The position numbers and the translations under genes are program-made. The notes beneath the pieces were generated by a model that searched no databases, was not told the DNA's origin, and saw only the letters and a list, made by a program, of their open reading frames with translations. Positions 1-10,234 of a stretch of 64,000 bases of DNA are shown here, one piece after another. Source of the DNA: Hymenopus coronatus (Eukaryota; Arthropoda; Insecta; Mantodea; Hymenopodidae); contig CM060884.1 in NCBI GenBank assembly GCA_030762935.1, forward strand, positions 72,357,196 through 72,421,195, read 5' to 3'. Position 1 is the first letter of the stretch. Every line of letters begins with the position of its first letter.

Positions 1-401
1 TGACTCCATCATCAAACAAACCAATGAATCCCTTATCAATTAAACCAACCAATCCCTCATCAATTAAACCAATCAATCCCTCATCAATTAAACCAATCAA
101 TCCCTCATCAACCAAACCAATCTATCCCTCATCAATTAAACCAATCAATCCCTCATCAACCAAACCAATCTATCCCTCATCAACCAAACCAATGAATCCG
201 TCATCAATTAAACCAATCCATCCCTCATCAACCAAGCCAATCTATCTCTCATTTACTAAACCAATCAATCCCTAATCAACCAAAAAAATCAATCCCTAAT
301 CAAGCAAACCAATCAATCCCTCGTCAACCAAACCAATCAATCCCTAATCAACCAAACAAATCGATCCCTAATCAACCAAACCAATCAATCCCTCATCAAC
401 C
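1..401. repeat. 24-bp minisatellite array
   Basis: About 16-17 tandem units with a 24-bp period, core CAATCCCTCATCAA followed by TTAAACCAAT or CCAAACCAAT. The array is already running at base 1, so its true start lies outside the window. Units fall into two main variants (TTAAA or CCAAA; CAAT or CTAT) that alternate. Because 24 is a multiple of three, one frame stays open and gives an eight-residue repeat (SSIKPINP), but there is no other coding signal. Confidence 0.95.
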
Positions 402-1640
402 ACAGAGAATTTCTGTTTCAACTGGAAATACACAGCGTGCAGCAATTGAGTCAGTTCATAGCGATGCAGTAGCCGCGCCGCAGCGAGCGTCGAAAGAATT
501 GTTGCGAAAACATTGAATAAAGTCACTTATTTGGGAACAGATTTTCATTTGTAATCAGTGAAAGAAATGAAGGAGTGTCTCTTTGGAGCTATAAATAAGA
601 GTTTCTGTTACACTGGTGTCAGGAGGGGGATTTAACGTCGCGATAGAAATGCTGAAAACTTTACTGACGAAAATAAAGAACATGTAAACGGAACGGACGT
701 AATGGAAAACCTGAAAACGGAAAGAGATACTGTAAGTAGTAGACAAAGAAAGGACAGATTTTATTCTCTTTCTTGTGTTGCCTTCCCACAAAGAGAAAAT
801 CTGACAAATCGTATTTACTTAATTGTAAATGACACATTAGATTAAAAGAGAGGTTAAAACCGAATAATGTCAGTTATGGAGTATGTTTTAACAGGCACGT
901 TATAAGCTTATGGTAATGCTGGCTCCGTAATTTAAAATTCATTTATTTGCATTTCATTTTGTAGATTAGCCAACTGTCTGTGAAATCAGAACATATTTCC
1001 AAATAATATAACGATCGTCAGTTCACAAAATCTCCTTTGTGATACGCGCGTTTTATATTTTGATTTCCTCCTCCGTATATCCGCGATCTTTTCTAGAGAG
1101 GGAAAATCTGTATCTCTTAGCTGCATTCTAATCCGAAAATCCCAGATGCGAAACTGGAAAACAGTAAAAACTTTTTGATAGCATTTGGAATTCGATTTGT
1201 TATGAAATGCTATTTGAAAGGATGGAGGTTTGCTTCTTATGTACACTCTTTGGCTTATTTTTCCTTTTACGTTTCCTTTTCAATTTCTTTTGTTCTCCCC
1301 TCGCTCCTGGTTGCTAGGAGACAAGCAATAAACTCAAAATACCATTTTTCATGTTCCTTTGGCTTCTTTCAAAGGATTTACGTAGAAGAAAAGGTTTTTA
1401 CTTTTATATGTCGTGCCATCTGTTCCGAAATAATTGGCATTTGTGCTTAACTGAAGATAAAATTGGAGATGGATGCTACATTTTGAAGTGGCAATCTTGG
1501 AGTGATATTTTCTCTACCGAAAATACCAGTTATAGCAACTTAATGCAGCTCAGAATACGCTAAACAGGTACGATGCAAGAACCGCATTTCAATTGTTTCA
1601 CTTGGCGACCGGCTTTTAAACGATCTGACTATAGGGGTTT
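402..1640. other. No gene seen; AT-rich intergenic
   Basis: No recognisable exon, RNA or element over most of this stretch. Bases 455-500 are locally GC-richer (CCGCGCCGCAGCGAGCG) without an obvious function. Bases about 1590-1640 match the reverse strand of R1 subfamily C (GCGACCGGCTTTTAAA), so a small R1 remnant precedes the first long copy. Confidence 0.5.
1506..1580. repeat. Direct repeat flanking an R1 copy (left)
   Basis: About 70 bp (TTTTCTCTACCGAAAA, CCAGTTATAGC, CTCAGAA, GATGCAAG) match 2517-2588 in the same orientation with scattered differences. The pair brackets the R1 copy between them. This is either an old flanking duplication or a further repeat family adjoining R1. Confidence 0.6.
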
Positions 1641-1644
1641 TCGT

Positions 1645-2512
1645 AATTTTTAATTTCTCTAGCCTGCAAATACAATGTACACAGTGTATAGAGAAGGTAT
1701 TGTTATGCACCCAAAAATTTGATATCGAGATTTCACCGGAAATATATGTTGCGGGTTCCCCTAAATCCAAAAAAAAAAAAAAAAAACATTTTTAGAAAGA
1801 AGTCCATGTGTGTGTCCGCCTGTGGGCAGCATAGCTCAAAAACGAAAAGACCGTTAAATAACAAACTTGGTATTTAGATTTGGCATCTTCTAAGGATGCG
1901 ACACGAAGTTTTTCAAGAAAATTCCCCCATCCCAAACTATCCTTTATATGAAACGTTTTTCGAAAATTTTGATTTTTTCAAAATTGGCTCTAACGATTTT
2001 GATTAAAACATCGTATATTAAAGGTACTTACTTGACAAATAAAATGTATGTCCTGAATTTTTTGGGAATAACCTTTGAAGGCTACTTTATTCTGGATGAA
2101 TTTTAAGGAATTTTGCATAACTGCTAAACTGTAAGCGATGGACAAAAACTTACCACACAAAAAATGTAGAGGACGTTGAAACACACAATTTATGTTATCT
2201 ACATTTTTTTCGTGGAGTTGATCGTTTTTGAGATATTATTGGTTTTAGCTTTGAAAAACATGCTTTTCACATACGGGAATCTGTTAATTTCTGCCCATAC
2301 AACAAAGGAACTTCAGTCACATAGCAATCAGCGTTTCATTTCACTTTAACCTATGGTACTCCCTTATTTCGCTTATAATTACAAGGAAGCAAGTAATAAG
2401 ACTATTTCTGCTAATTTTTTTTCGATTAGCATGAAATAAATATAAGCTTGGGCTTTTTAACAATAACTTGTTGTAGAGATGTGGAGAAACTCATGTGAAT
2501 GGAACTACTAAG
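1645..2512 (-). repeat. R1 copy, reverse, near full length
   Basis: Starts in a degraded terminal palindrome (TGTACACAGTGTATAGAG). It runs through the GAAATATATGTTGCGGG block, a poly-A stretch, a GT-rich tract, ACCAAACTTGGTATTTAGA, GGCTCTAACGATTTTGATTA, CTAAACTGTAAGCGATGG and ends at TGTGGAGAAACTCATGTGAA. The order of blocks is the exact reverse of forward copies, and there is no coding content. Confidence 0.9.
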
Positions 2513-2516
2513 ACTT

Positions 2517-2588
2517 TTTTCTCTACTGAAAAGTCCAGTTATAGCTGACTCAGACACCTCAGAAAATAGTAAATAGATGTCATGCAAG
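2517..2588. repeat. Direct repeat flanking an R1 copy (right)
   Basis: Partner of 1506-1580: TTTTCTCTACTGAAAAG, TCCAGTTATAGC, CTCAGAAAA and CATGCAAG in the same order and orientation. Confidence 0.6.
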
Positions 2589-2715
2589 TAAAACCTTTGC
2601 CGTGCTTTGGAACTGCTAAATTGACAGGAGCAGCTGTATAAATTTCCTTCTTGCAATCCTTTTGTAATACAAATAAAGACAAATGACTTAGGCATTTCCC
2701 TTAATAGAAAAGTTA

Positions 2716-3342
2716 CGAGGGCCGTTTTTCTTTCAACTTCCGAAGGCTATTAATAAAAGACAAGTTCATAGAAAACAACTATTTTAATACTAAATATTTA
2801 TCGTTCCTGTGCACAAGCTTTGCAACACCCAATTAAAAAAATGTAGCCAATGATTTCAAATGAGCATTGACGTTGTTTTGAAGATTTTCGTACTTTACGA
2901 CGATGGGGAGAGCCATTCAAAACAAATGAAGAGGAATACTGAATTCAGGAAATGTGTTGATCCATGATAACGCTCGTCCACACACTGCTGGCATAACCTA
3001 TCGGCTCTTTGAACAATTTCAATGGAACATGTTCTATCATTCGCCGTACAGTCCTGACATGGCACCCAGCGACTTTCACCTTTTCCCTGAACTGAAGACG
3101 TGGCTAGGAGGGCAGCACTTTCAAACCAACGAAGATCTTCAAAACAACGTCAATGCTCATTTGAAATCATTGGCGGCAACATTTTTTGAAGCGGGTATTG
3201 CAAAGCTTGTACACAGGTACGATAAATGTCTCAATGTTTTCGGTGATTATGCTGAAAAGTAACCACAAGTGTACAAAACTTTTAGTAATAAAATAATTGT
3301 TTTCTATGAAGTTGTCTGAAATTTATAGCCTATCGGACATTG

Positions 3343-3379
<37 letters not shown>

Positions 3380-3390
3380 GACGGCCTTTG
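2716..3390 (+). mobile_element. Fold-back, internally deleted mariner element
   Basis: TA dinucleotides (2714-2715, 3391-3392) bound ends reading CGAGGGCCG and CGGCCTTTG, as for mariner. The left arm (2716-2891) is not a mariner 5' end. It is an inverted copy of the element's own 3' end: CCGAAGGCTATTAATAAAAG, GCACAAGCTTTGCAA and GATTTCAAATGAGCATTGAC are reverse complements of 3' sequence. At about 2892 it joins the middle of the transposase. A poly-A expansion (3343-3372) sits just inside the right end. The same internal junction recurs at 25.6 kb. Confidence 0.88.
2925..3262 (+). pseudogene. mariner transposase C-terminal fragment
   Basis: The open frame from 2954 reads IHDNARPHTAG, then SPYSPDMAPSDFHLFPELK, QTNEDLQNNVNAHLKSL and LVHRYDKCLNVFGDYAEK, the C-terminal half of a mariner transposase. 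The Asp of HDNARPH and of PDMAPSDFHLF correspond to the second and third catalytic positions of the DD34D triad. The N-terminal HTH region and first Asp are absent, replaced by the inverted 3' arm, so it cannot encode active enzyme. Confidence 0.93.
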
Positions 3391-3392
3391 TA

Positions 3393-3756
3393 TATACTAG
3401 AGAAAGTATAAATGCAGATATCCTTAAGTTCATATTCCTTATTGCACACCTAAAGAACTCTGAAAGCTCTGAATCGTGATTAAATTCTGCGATGTTTCTG
3501 GAACGGCGACATTCTGAATTCTAAATTAAGGAGTGTATCTTTGCGCCTTGTAATTTCCCTGCACTATTTGCATATAACTGTGTTCCGCGGAATCAAAAGG
3601 TGCAACGTTCCGCTGCCGTGGTATTACTGTGCTCTCTAGGATATTCGCCTGCGGTACCCAACTCGCTTCCGTCAGGATTACACTACAGCAGGAATGAATA
3701 AGCCGCGAACCTAACACACATCCCGCAAAAACGGCTAACACCACATACAAGTTCTT
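3393..3756. other. No gene seen
   Basis: Single-copy-looking sequence, GC-richer than its surroundings around 3580-3730 (GTTCCGCTGCCGTGG, CGCCTGCGGTACCC). No conserved frame on either strand that I recognise. Confidence 0.4.
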
Positions 3757-4617
3757 AAAAAGTCTGATATGATCCAGTCACATGACTTTCTTTACATCCC
3801 TGCAAAAAATATTATTAAAAACTTATGCTTCTATTTACTTCATGCTAATCGAAAAATAATTAACAGAAATAGTCTTATTACTTGCTTCCTTGTAAGTAGA
3901 AGCGAAATAATCGAGTAACATAGGTTAAAATGAAATGAAACGCTGGTTGCTATGTGACTGAAGTCCCTTTGTTTGTATGAACAGGAGTATTCCTGTATGA
4001 CAAAAGTGTAATTTTTGAAAGCTGAAACCAAAAACAAGGAATATCTCAAAAACGATCAACTCTATGAAAAAAATGCATATAATATAAATTGTGTGTTTTA
4101 AAGTGTTTTACATTTTTGTGTGGTGATTTTTTTCCATCTCTTACGGTTTAGAGTTATGCAAAGTTCCGTAAAATTCGTCCAGAGTAAAGTAGTCTTCAGA
4201 AGCTATTCCCAGAAAACTTAAGATACCATTTTATTTGTCAGGTAAATATCTTTAATATATGATATTTTAATTGAAATCGTTAGAGCCATTTTTGAGAAAA
4301 TCAAAATTTTCGAAAAAAGTTCCATGTAAAGGATAGTTGGGGGTGGGGGATTTTTTTGAAAATCTTCGTGTCGCATCCTCGGAAGATACCAAACTTAAAT
4401 ACCAAGTTTGGTATGCAACGGGCTTTTCGTTTTTGAGCTATGCTGCCCACAAACACACATACACACAGACACGGACATTTTTCTAAAAATGCTTTTTTTG
4501 GATTCAGGGAGTCTCAAAACATATATTTCCAGTGAAATCTCGGTATCGAATTTTTGGGTACAATACAATACCTTCTCTATGCACTATGTACATAGTGCGT
4601 ATAGAGAAAGTAAAAAC
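3757..4617 (+). repeat. R1 copy, forward, full length (subfamily A)
   Basis: Starts GTCTGATATGATCCAGTCAC, close to the family start, and ends GTATAGAGAAAGTAAAAAC. Contains all internal blocks, the hairpin ACCAAACTTAAATACCAAGT and a palindromic end (CACTATGTACATAGTGCG at about 4581). At about 860 bp it is a good model of an intact copy. Confidence 0.93.
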
Positions 4618-4627
4618 ATAGAAAAAG

Positions 4628-4746
4628 AAAACTTTCTCTACTCGTGCTATGCACCCAGTGTATAGAGGAACTATTGTAATCCACCCAAATATTCGACACC
4701 GAGATTTCACCGGAAATGCATGTTTTAGGAGCCCCTAAATACAAAA
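4628..4746 (-). repeat. R1 end fragment, reverse
   Basis: ACTTTCTCTACTCGTGCTAT to CCCCTAAATACAAAAA, only the palindrome-bearing end of R1, placed head to head with the preceding copy. Confidence 0.85.
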
Positions 4747-4747
4747 A

Positions 4748-5340
4748 ACCTGATGTGTTACACTCACATAGCTTTCTCTAGCTACTCTACAAACAAACTT
4801 CTTACGTAAGAAAATTCTTCTTTCAACAACACGCTAATCGAGATAAACATTAGCAGAATGCTATTACTTAGTTCCTTATAAGTAGAATGGAAGTAAGGGA
4901 ATGTACTATCCTAAAGTGATAGTCAAATGTTTTAAAAGCTATCGTTATGCGATTGTCATTGTAAATCGCTTCTTTGCTTGGCCAGAAGTAAAACAAAAGA
5001 AAAACGAACATTCCCATCTGAGAAAAGTATAAGTACTTTTATAAGTATAAGAAACTAATAACAAGGAATACCTCGGAAACGGTAAGCGCCACGAAAAAAA
5101 TGTGTTTAATAACATTGCTTGTGTATTTTAACAAGACATTTTTGTGTAGTAAGTTTTTGTCTATCTCTTACGGTTTACCAGTTATGCCAAATTAAGCAAA
5201 ATTCCTCGGAATAAACAGGTTATTCACAGAAAATTCAAGATATACATTTTATTTGTGAAAGAAATGCCTTTAATGTGTGTTATTTTTATCAAAATCTTTA
5301 GTGCCAATTTTAAGAAAAACAAATGTTTCCAAAAATGTCT
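4748..5340 (+). repeat. R1 copy, forward, truncated (subfamily B)
   Basis: Subfamily B diagnostics: CTGATGTGTTACACTCACAT, TCTCTAGCTACTCTACAAAC, GTTATGCGATTGTCATTG, GCTTGGCCAGAAGTA. Stops at TTTCCAAAAATGTCT where a mariner end begins, so the AC tract and palindrome are missing. Confidence 0.88.
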
Positions 5341-5394
5341 TGTCTTTTACTTAGAGCCTATCGGAGGTTGAAAAAAAAATGGCCCTCGTATGCA
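5341..5394 (+). mobile_element. Solo mariner 3' terminus inside R1
   Basis: CTTTTACTTAGAGCCTATCG, then GAGGTTGAAA and GGCCCTCGTA match the right end of the mariner at 3330-3390. Only about 54 bp remain; R1-derived sequence lies on both sides. Confidence 0.75.
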
Positions 5395-5397
5395 CAA

Positions 5398-5505
5398 CGT
5401 ACATTATCGAGGTAGGTAGATGCTACTCCATTTCTCGCAAAAATTGCATTCCGTGATTTTACCGGAAATGTATGCTCTACGGACATTCGAATAAAAACAT
5501 TTGCT
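5398..5505 (-). repeat. R1 end fragment, reverse, degraded
   Basis: GTACATTATCGAGG, then CTACTCCATTTCTCGCAAAA and GATTTTACCGGAAATGTATG are a decayed reverse R1 palindrome end. Confidence 0.65.
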
Positions 5506-5506
5506 C

Positions 5507-5797
5507 TGTTCCATTGACATGACTTTCTCTACACCACTGTAACAAATTATTGTTAAAAAGCTAATGTTCTATCTACTTCATATTAATCGAGATAAACATC
5601 AGTAGAAATCCTTTCTTGTAAGCAGAAAGGAAATAAAGGAATACACTACGTTAAATAAAAGCTGGTTGCCATGTCGAACAATTCCCTTTCTTTGCATTCC
5701 CAGGACTTGACAAATTTCCATATGTGAAAAGTTTTAAGTATTTTAAAACTGAAAACAAGGAATATCTCAAAAATGGTTCACTCCTCGAAAAAAACTC
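5507..5797 (+). repeat. R1 copy, forward, 5' third only
   Basis: TTGCTCTGTTCCATTGACAT to AATGGTTCACTCCTCGAAAA, then directly continued by the start of another copy. Confidence 0.8.
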
Positions 5798-6645
5798 TGA
5801 TGTAATCCATTCACTTGACTTTCTCTATATCTCTGGAACAAATTTTTCTTAAAAAGCTTATGCTTCTATTTGTTTCATGCCAAGGTAGAAAAAATTAGCA
5901 GAAATAGTCTTATTACTTGCTTTCCTGTAAGTAAAATCGAAATAAGTTATAGCAAAGGATGGTTGCTATGTGACTGAAGTTCCTTTGTTTGTATGGACAG
6001 GAGTTGACAAATTCCTGTATCAGAAAAGTATAGGCTTTTTAAGGCTGAAACAAAAACCAAAGAATATCTAAAAAACGACCAACTCCACGAAAAAATGTAT
6101 AAGATATAAATTGTGTGTTTTAATGTGCTCTACATTTTTTTGTGGTAAGTTTTTGTCTATCTCTTACGGTTTAACAGTTACACAAAATTCCGAAACATTC
6201 ATCCAGAATAAAGTAGTCTTCACAGGCTATTACCAGAAAATTCAAGATATACATATTATTTGTCAAATGTATATGTTTAATGTATGATATTTTTATCAAA
6301 ATCGTTAAGAGCCATTTTTTAGAAAATCAAAATTTTCGAAATTTTTTCCATGTAAAGGGTAGTTGGGGGTGGGGGGATTTTCTCGAAAATATTCGTGTCG
6401 CATCCTGAGAACATACTGAACTTAAATACCAACTTTGGTATTTAACGGTCTTTTCGTTTTTGAGCTATGTTGCCCAAAGACACACACAGACACACACATG
6501 GATATGTTTCTAAAAATGCTTTTTTTGGATTCAGGTGGTCTCAAAACATGTATTTCCGGTGAAATCTCGGAATCGAATTTTTGGGTACAATGCAATACCT
6601 TCTCTATACACTATGTAAATAGTACGTATAGAGAAAGTAAAAATC
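5798..6645 (+). repeat. R1 copy, forward, full length (subfamily A)
   Basis: Starts CTCTGATGTAATCCATTCAC and ends CGTATAGAGAAAGTAAAAA. All blocks are present, with the AC tract at about 6478-6500 (ACACACACAGACACACACAT). Its last A-run is shared with the first bases of the next copy. Confidence 0.92.
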
Positions 6646-7350
6646 TGATGTGTTCTATTCACATGACTTTCTCTAATGCTCAACAACAAAATATGTTAAA
6701 AAGTTTATGGTTCTATTTCCTTCATGCTAATCGAGAAGAAATTAGCAGAAATAGTCTTATTACTTGCTTCCTTGTAAGTAGAAGGGAAATAAGGGAGTAC
6801 CATAGGTTAAAGTGATAGTCAAAAGCTGGTTGCCATGTGACTGAAGCTCCTTTGTTTGTATGGACAGGAGTTGACAAATTCCTGTGTGAGAAAGGCATAC
6901 GTTTTTTAAAGGTGAAAAAAAAAGAAGGAATAACTCAAAAACATCAATTCCACCACAAGAAAAATGTATTTAACATACATTGGTATGTTAATGTGCTCTA
7001 CACTTTTTGTGCGGTAAGTTTTTGTCTACGTCTTACGGTTTATGCAACATTTCGTGAAATTCATCCACGATAAAGAAGTCTTCAGAGGCTATTCCTTGAA
7101 AATTCAAGATATATATTATTTGTCAAATATATATCTTTAGTATATCATATTTTAATCAATATAGTTAGCCATTTTTTAGAAAATTAAAGTTTTCGAAAAT
7201 GTTTCCATGTGAAGGGTGGTTGGAGGTGGGGGGATTTTCTTAATAATCTCCGTGTCGCATTCTTGGAAGATACTGAACTTAAACACCAAGTTCATTATTT
7301 TACCGAATTTTCGTTTTGAGGTTATCGTGTCTACATAACGAACTTTTTCT
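6646..7350 (+). repeat. R1 copy, forward, 3' truncated (subfamily A)
   Basis: Begins TCTGATGTGTTCTATTCACA immediately after the previous copy's AAAAA, giving a clean head-to-tail junction. It breaks off in the AC-tract region (TCTACATAACGAACTTTTTC) and is followed by another copy start. Confidence 0.9.
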
Positions 7351-7351
7351 A

Positions 7352-8206
7352 AAAAAATCTCATGTGTTCAATTCACATGACTTTCTCTGCATAAATTATT
7401 GTTCAAAACTTCTATTTACTTCATGCTAATCGAGAAAAAATTAACAGAACTAGTCTTTATTACTTGCTTACTTGTAAGTAGAAGCGAAATAAGGGAGTAC
7501 CATAGGTTTGGTAGTCAAAAGCTGGTTGCTATGTGACTGAAGTTCCTTTGTTTCTATGGGCAGAAATTGACATTTGTCTGTATGAGAAATGTGAATTTTT
7601 TTCAGAGGTGAACTAAAACAAGGAATATCTAAAAAAAAAAAAGAAAAAAAAAAGAAAACGATCAAATCCAAGAAAAAGATGTATAGAACATAAAATGTGT
7701 TTTTTAAGGTGCTCTACATTTTTTTGCGTGCTAAGTTTTGGTCCATCTCTTACGGTTTAGCAGTTATGCAAAATTCCGTAAAATTCATCCAAAATAGTCT
7801 TCAGAGGCTATTCCAAGTAAATTCAAGGTATACATTTTATCTTTCGTGTGAACATCTTTAATATACGGAACTTAAATAAAAATCGTTAGAGCCATTTTTG
7901 AGAGAATCAAAATTTTCGAAAATTTCTCTATGTAAGGAAAGTTTGAGTGGGGGGATTGTCCTCAAAATATTCGTGTCGCATCCCTGTAAGATACTTAACG
8001 TATGTACCAAGCTTACTGTTTTATCGACTTTTCGTTATTGAGTTATCGTGTTTACGGACACACGGAGTTTTTTCTAAAAATGCTTTTTTTTTATACAACA
8101 GACACAAAAACTTCTATTTCCGGTGAAATCTCGCTATCAAATTTCTGGATGGAATGTAATACCTTCTCTATACTCTGTGCACATTGTACGTGTTAGAGAA
8201 AGAAAA
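7352..8206 (+). repeat. R1 copy, forward, full length
   Basis: Starts TCTCATGTGTTCAATTCACA and ends ACGTGTTAGAGAAAGAAAAC. An A-rich expansion at about 7630-7660 lies inside it. The AC tract is reduced to ACGGACACACGG. Confidence 0.9.
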
Positions 8207-8565
8207 CGTAATAAAGAAGGCATTTTTAGAAAAAGGTCATTGATGGTATCTGTATCGAGAAAAATAGAAACTATATCTAAATCTGTGTTCATTTTGCGAC
8301 TCAGCTTTAAAATACCGTTGAAGTACTAAAATGTCAGAGCTGATGAATTTTTAATTTCCATTAATGGATATTTTGGGAATTATAGTTAAATTTGCTTTCC
8401 TGCGCACTGTTTATATTTACACTCTTTCTTTTGGTGTTGTTTGCACATTTGTTTAGGGATTTCAATATTAGGTGCTACCTCTCTAATGGACAATGAAATG
8501 TGGTGACCTTTAATACTCTTGACCCATAGTTGCTATAAACACAGAGCAAGTCAGAAAATAACCTT
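8207..8565. other. No gene seen
   Basis: AT-rich, no element or exon recognised. Confidence 0.4.
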
Positions 8566-8998
8566 CCAAAACTTTAAAATTTACCTGGCAAACAAAATGT
8601 ATATCTTGACTTTTCTGGGAATAACCTCTGAAGAATACTTTATTCTGGATGAATTTTACAGAAATTTTAATAACTGCTAAACCGTAAGATATGGACCAAA
8701 AGTTACTGCACAAAAATGCAGAACACGTTAAAACACACAATTTATGTGTATACATTTTTTTCGTGGACTTCATCGGTTTTAAGACATTCCCTATTTTTGG
8801 TTTCTGCTATGAAAAACTTACTTATTCTTATACAGGAGTTTGTCAACTTTTGTCAAGTAAAAGAAGCAAATAATAAGACTATTAGTGCTAATTTTTCTAA
8901 ATTAGCAAGAAATAAATAAAAGAATAAGCTTATTAGCAATAATTTGTTACAGAGCTATATAGAAAGTCATGTGACTGGAACACATCAGATTTTTCATT
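8566..8998 (-). repeat. R1 fragment, reverse
   Basis: From TTTACCTGGCAAACAAAATG to GACTGGAACACATCAGATTT: the TCTGATGTG half of the element in reverse, lacking the palindrome half. Confidence 0.85.
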
Positions 8999-9760
8999 AA
9001 TCAATGGTAACCATATTGCTGAATATACCATGAAGAATTTAGTTCTTTTTTTTTAAATAGGTGCTGAGATAATGGGTCATATGTTAGCATTGACAAGATA
9101 GGACATTTCGACTCCTCTTAAGTTGAGCTGAATTGTCAGCAGAAGGTGGTGATAGAGGAAGTTCGTCTGTTGAGAAGCTCGCAGTACAAGATGGCGTGAT
9201 AGATTCTCCACGGTTTAATGGTTCTGGGGAGCAATTTGGGCGAGGATGAATGGTTGCGGTCCACATTCCTCTTGCAGGCCGCCCACCCTACTGATACTGG
9301 AGCAGGTAAGCCAAAAGGAATGCTGACAAAGAAGAAGAGGAGAGAATTAGATAACCTTGAACCTCTGTGGCGCCGACCGCGGCACTTGTTACAACTGCTG
9401 TGGAGCACAAGTGCACCGGATAAGGTCGCCATCAGGGTTGCCAAGTTAGCGCAATTTCCGCTACATTTGATGCATTTTACATACCGTCAACGAGTACGAT
9501 TTCCCAATTAGCGGTCAAAGGACTATTTAACGGATTTATGTTGTTATAACAACTTTTTTTCTGATCATTTTAAATATTTTCTCACAAAAATCAACTATTA
9601 AAATATAACAGTTGGCTAAAACTATGACTCCTGGGACTTAAAGTACTTACAACATTGTAAGTCGCTATTGGGGTTGTCATCTCAAAATAATTTGAGAACA
9701 CCTTGTGGTTTACCGGGAAACATGCGAGTCAGTTGAGAAATTCAATGCTATGCCAGCATG
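8999..9760. other. No gene assigned; moderately GC-rich segment
   Basis: Bases 9105-9500 are less AT-rich than the surroundings and keep 97- and 102-codon frames open on opposite strands, neither of which resembles a family I know. The phrase CATTTCGACTCC, then CTTAAGTTGA recurs near 23,155, which hints at a dispersed repeat. Confidence 0.35.
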
Positions 9761-9762
9761 TT

Positions 9763-9833
9763 GACATGGTAGCTTAGTGGCAGAGCAACCGGCTAGAGAC
9801 CGGGAGATCCGTGGTTCAAATCCCGGCTATGAC
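9763..9833 (+). other. tRNA-like sequence heading a tandem array
   Basis: About 71 bp with an A-box-like TAGCTTAGTGG and a B-box GGTTCAAATCC. The acceptor arms GACATGG and CTATGAC pair at six of seven positions, and CCGG/CCGG forms an anticodon stem around CTAGAGA. The T stem is imperfect (TGG against CCC), so I read it as a tRNA-derived SINE head or tRNA pseudogene, not a functional tRNA. Confidence 0.6.
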
Positions 9834-10234
9834 ATTGAATTTTTCAGTCTGACTCTACCTAACCAACTCCTGTCCTACAAAAGGCTAGAGACCGGGAGAT
9901 CCGTGGTTCAAATCCCGGCTATGACATTGAATATTTCAGTCTGACTCTACCTATCCAACTCCTGTCCTACACACGGCTAGAGACCGGGAGATCCGTGGTT
10001 CAAATCCCGGCTATGGCATTGAATTTTTCAGTCTGACTCTACCTATCCAAATCCTGTTCTATACACGGCTAGAGACTGGGAGATCCCTAGTTCAAATCTC
10101 GGCTATGGCATTGGATTTTTCAGTCTGATTCTACCTATCCAACTCCTGTCCTACACACGGCTAGACACCGGGAGATCCGTGGTTCAAATCCTGGCTATGG
10201 AATTGAATTATTCAGTCTGACACTACCTATCCAA
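9791..10234 (+). repeat. 92-bp tandem array carrying tRNA B boxes
   Basis: Five units start at 9791, 9883, 9975, 10067 and 10159, exactly 92 bp apart. Each holds GGCTAGAGACCGGGAGATCC, GTGGTTCAAATCCCGGC and CAGTCTGACTCTACCTATCC. Each unit therefore repeats the anticodon stem, T arm and downstream tail. Only the first unit is preceded by the A box, so it alone could be a complete Pol III promoter. Confidence 0.93.

Noticed and set aside
24..275. 83-codon frame with an eight-residue SSIKPINP repeat
   Set aside because: It is the 24-bp minisatellite, open only because 24 is divisible by three; no start context, domain or flanking exon.
1..401. CRISPR array
   Set aside because: Units are contiguous without unique spacers, and the genome is eukaryotic.
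1506..2588. LTR retrotransposon (direct repeats around an internal region)
   Set aside because: The repeats are about 70 bp, imperfect, lack TG..CA ends, primer-binding site or polypurine tract, and the internal region is just R1.
9763..9833. A functional tRNA gene
   Set aside because: T-stem mismatches, an AGA-like loop without the long variable arm of tRNA-Ser, and tandem duplication of its 3' half argue for a SINE head or pseudogene.
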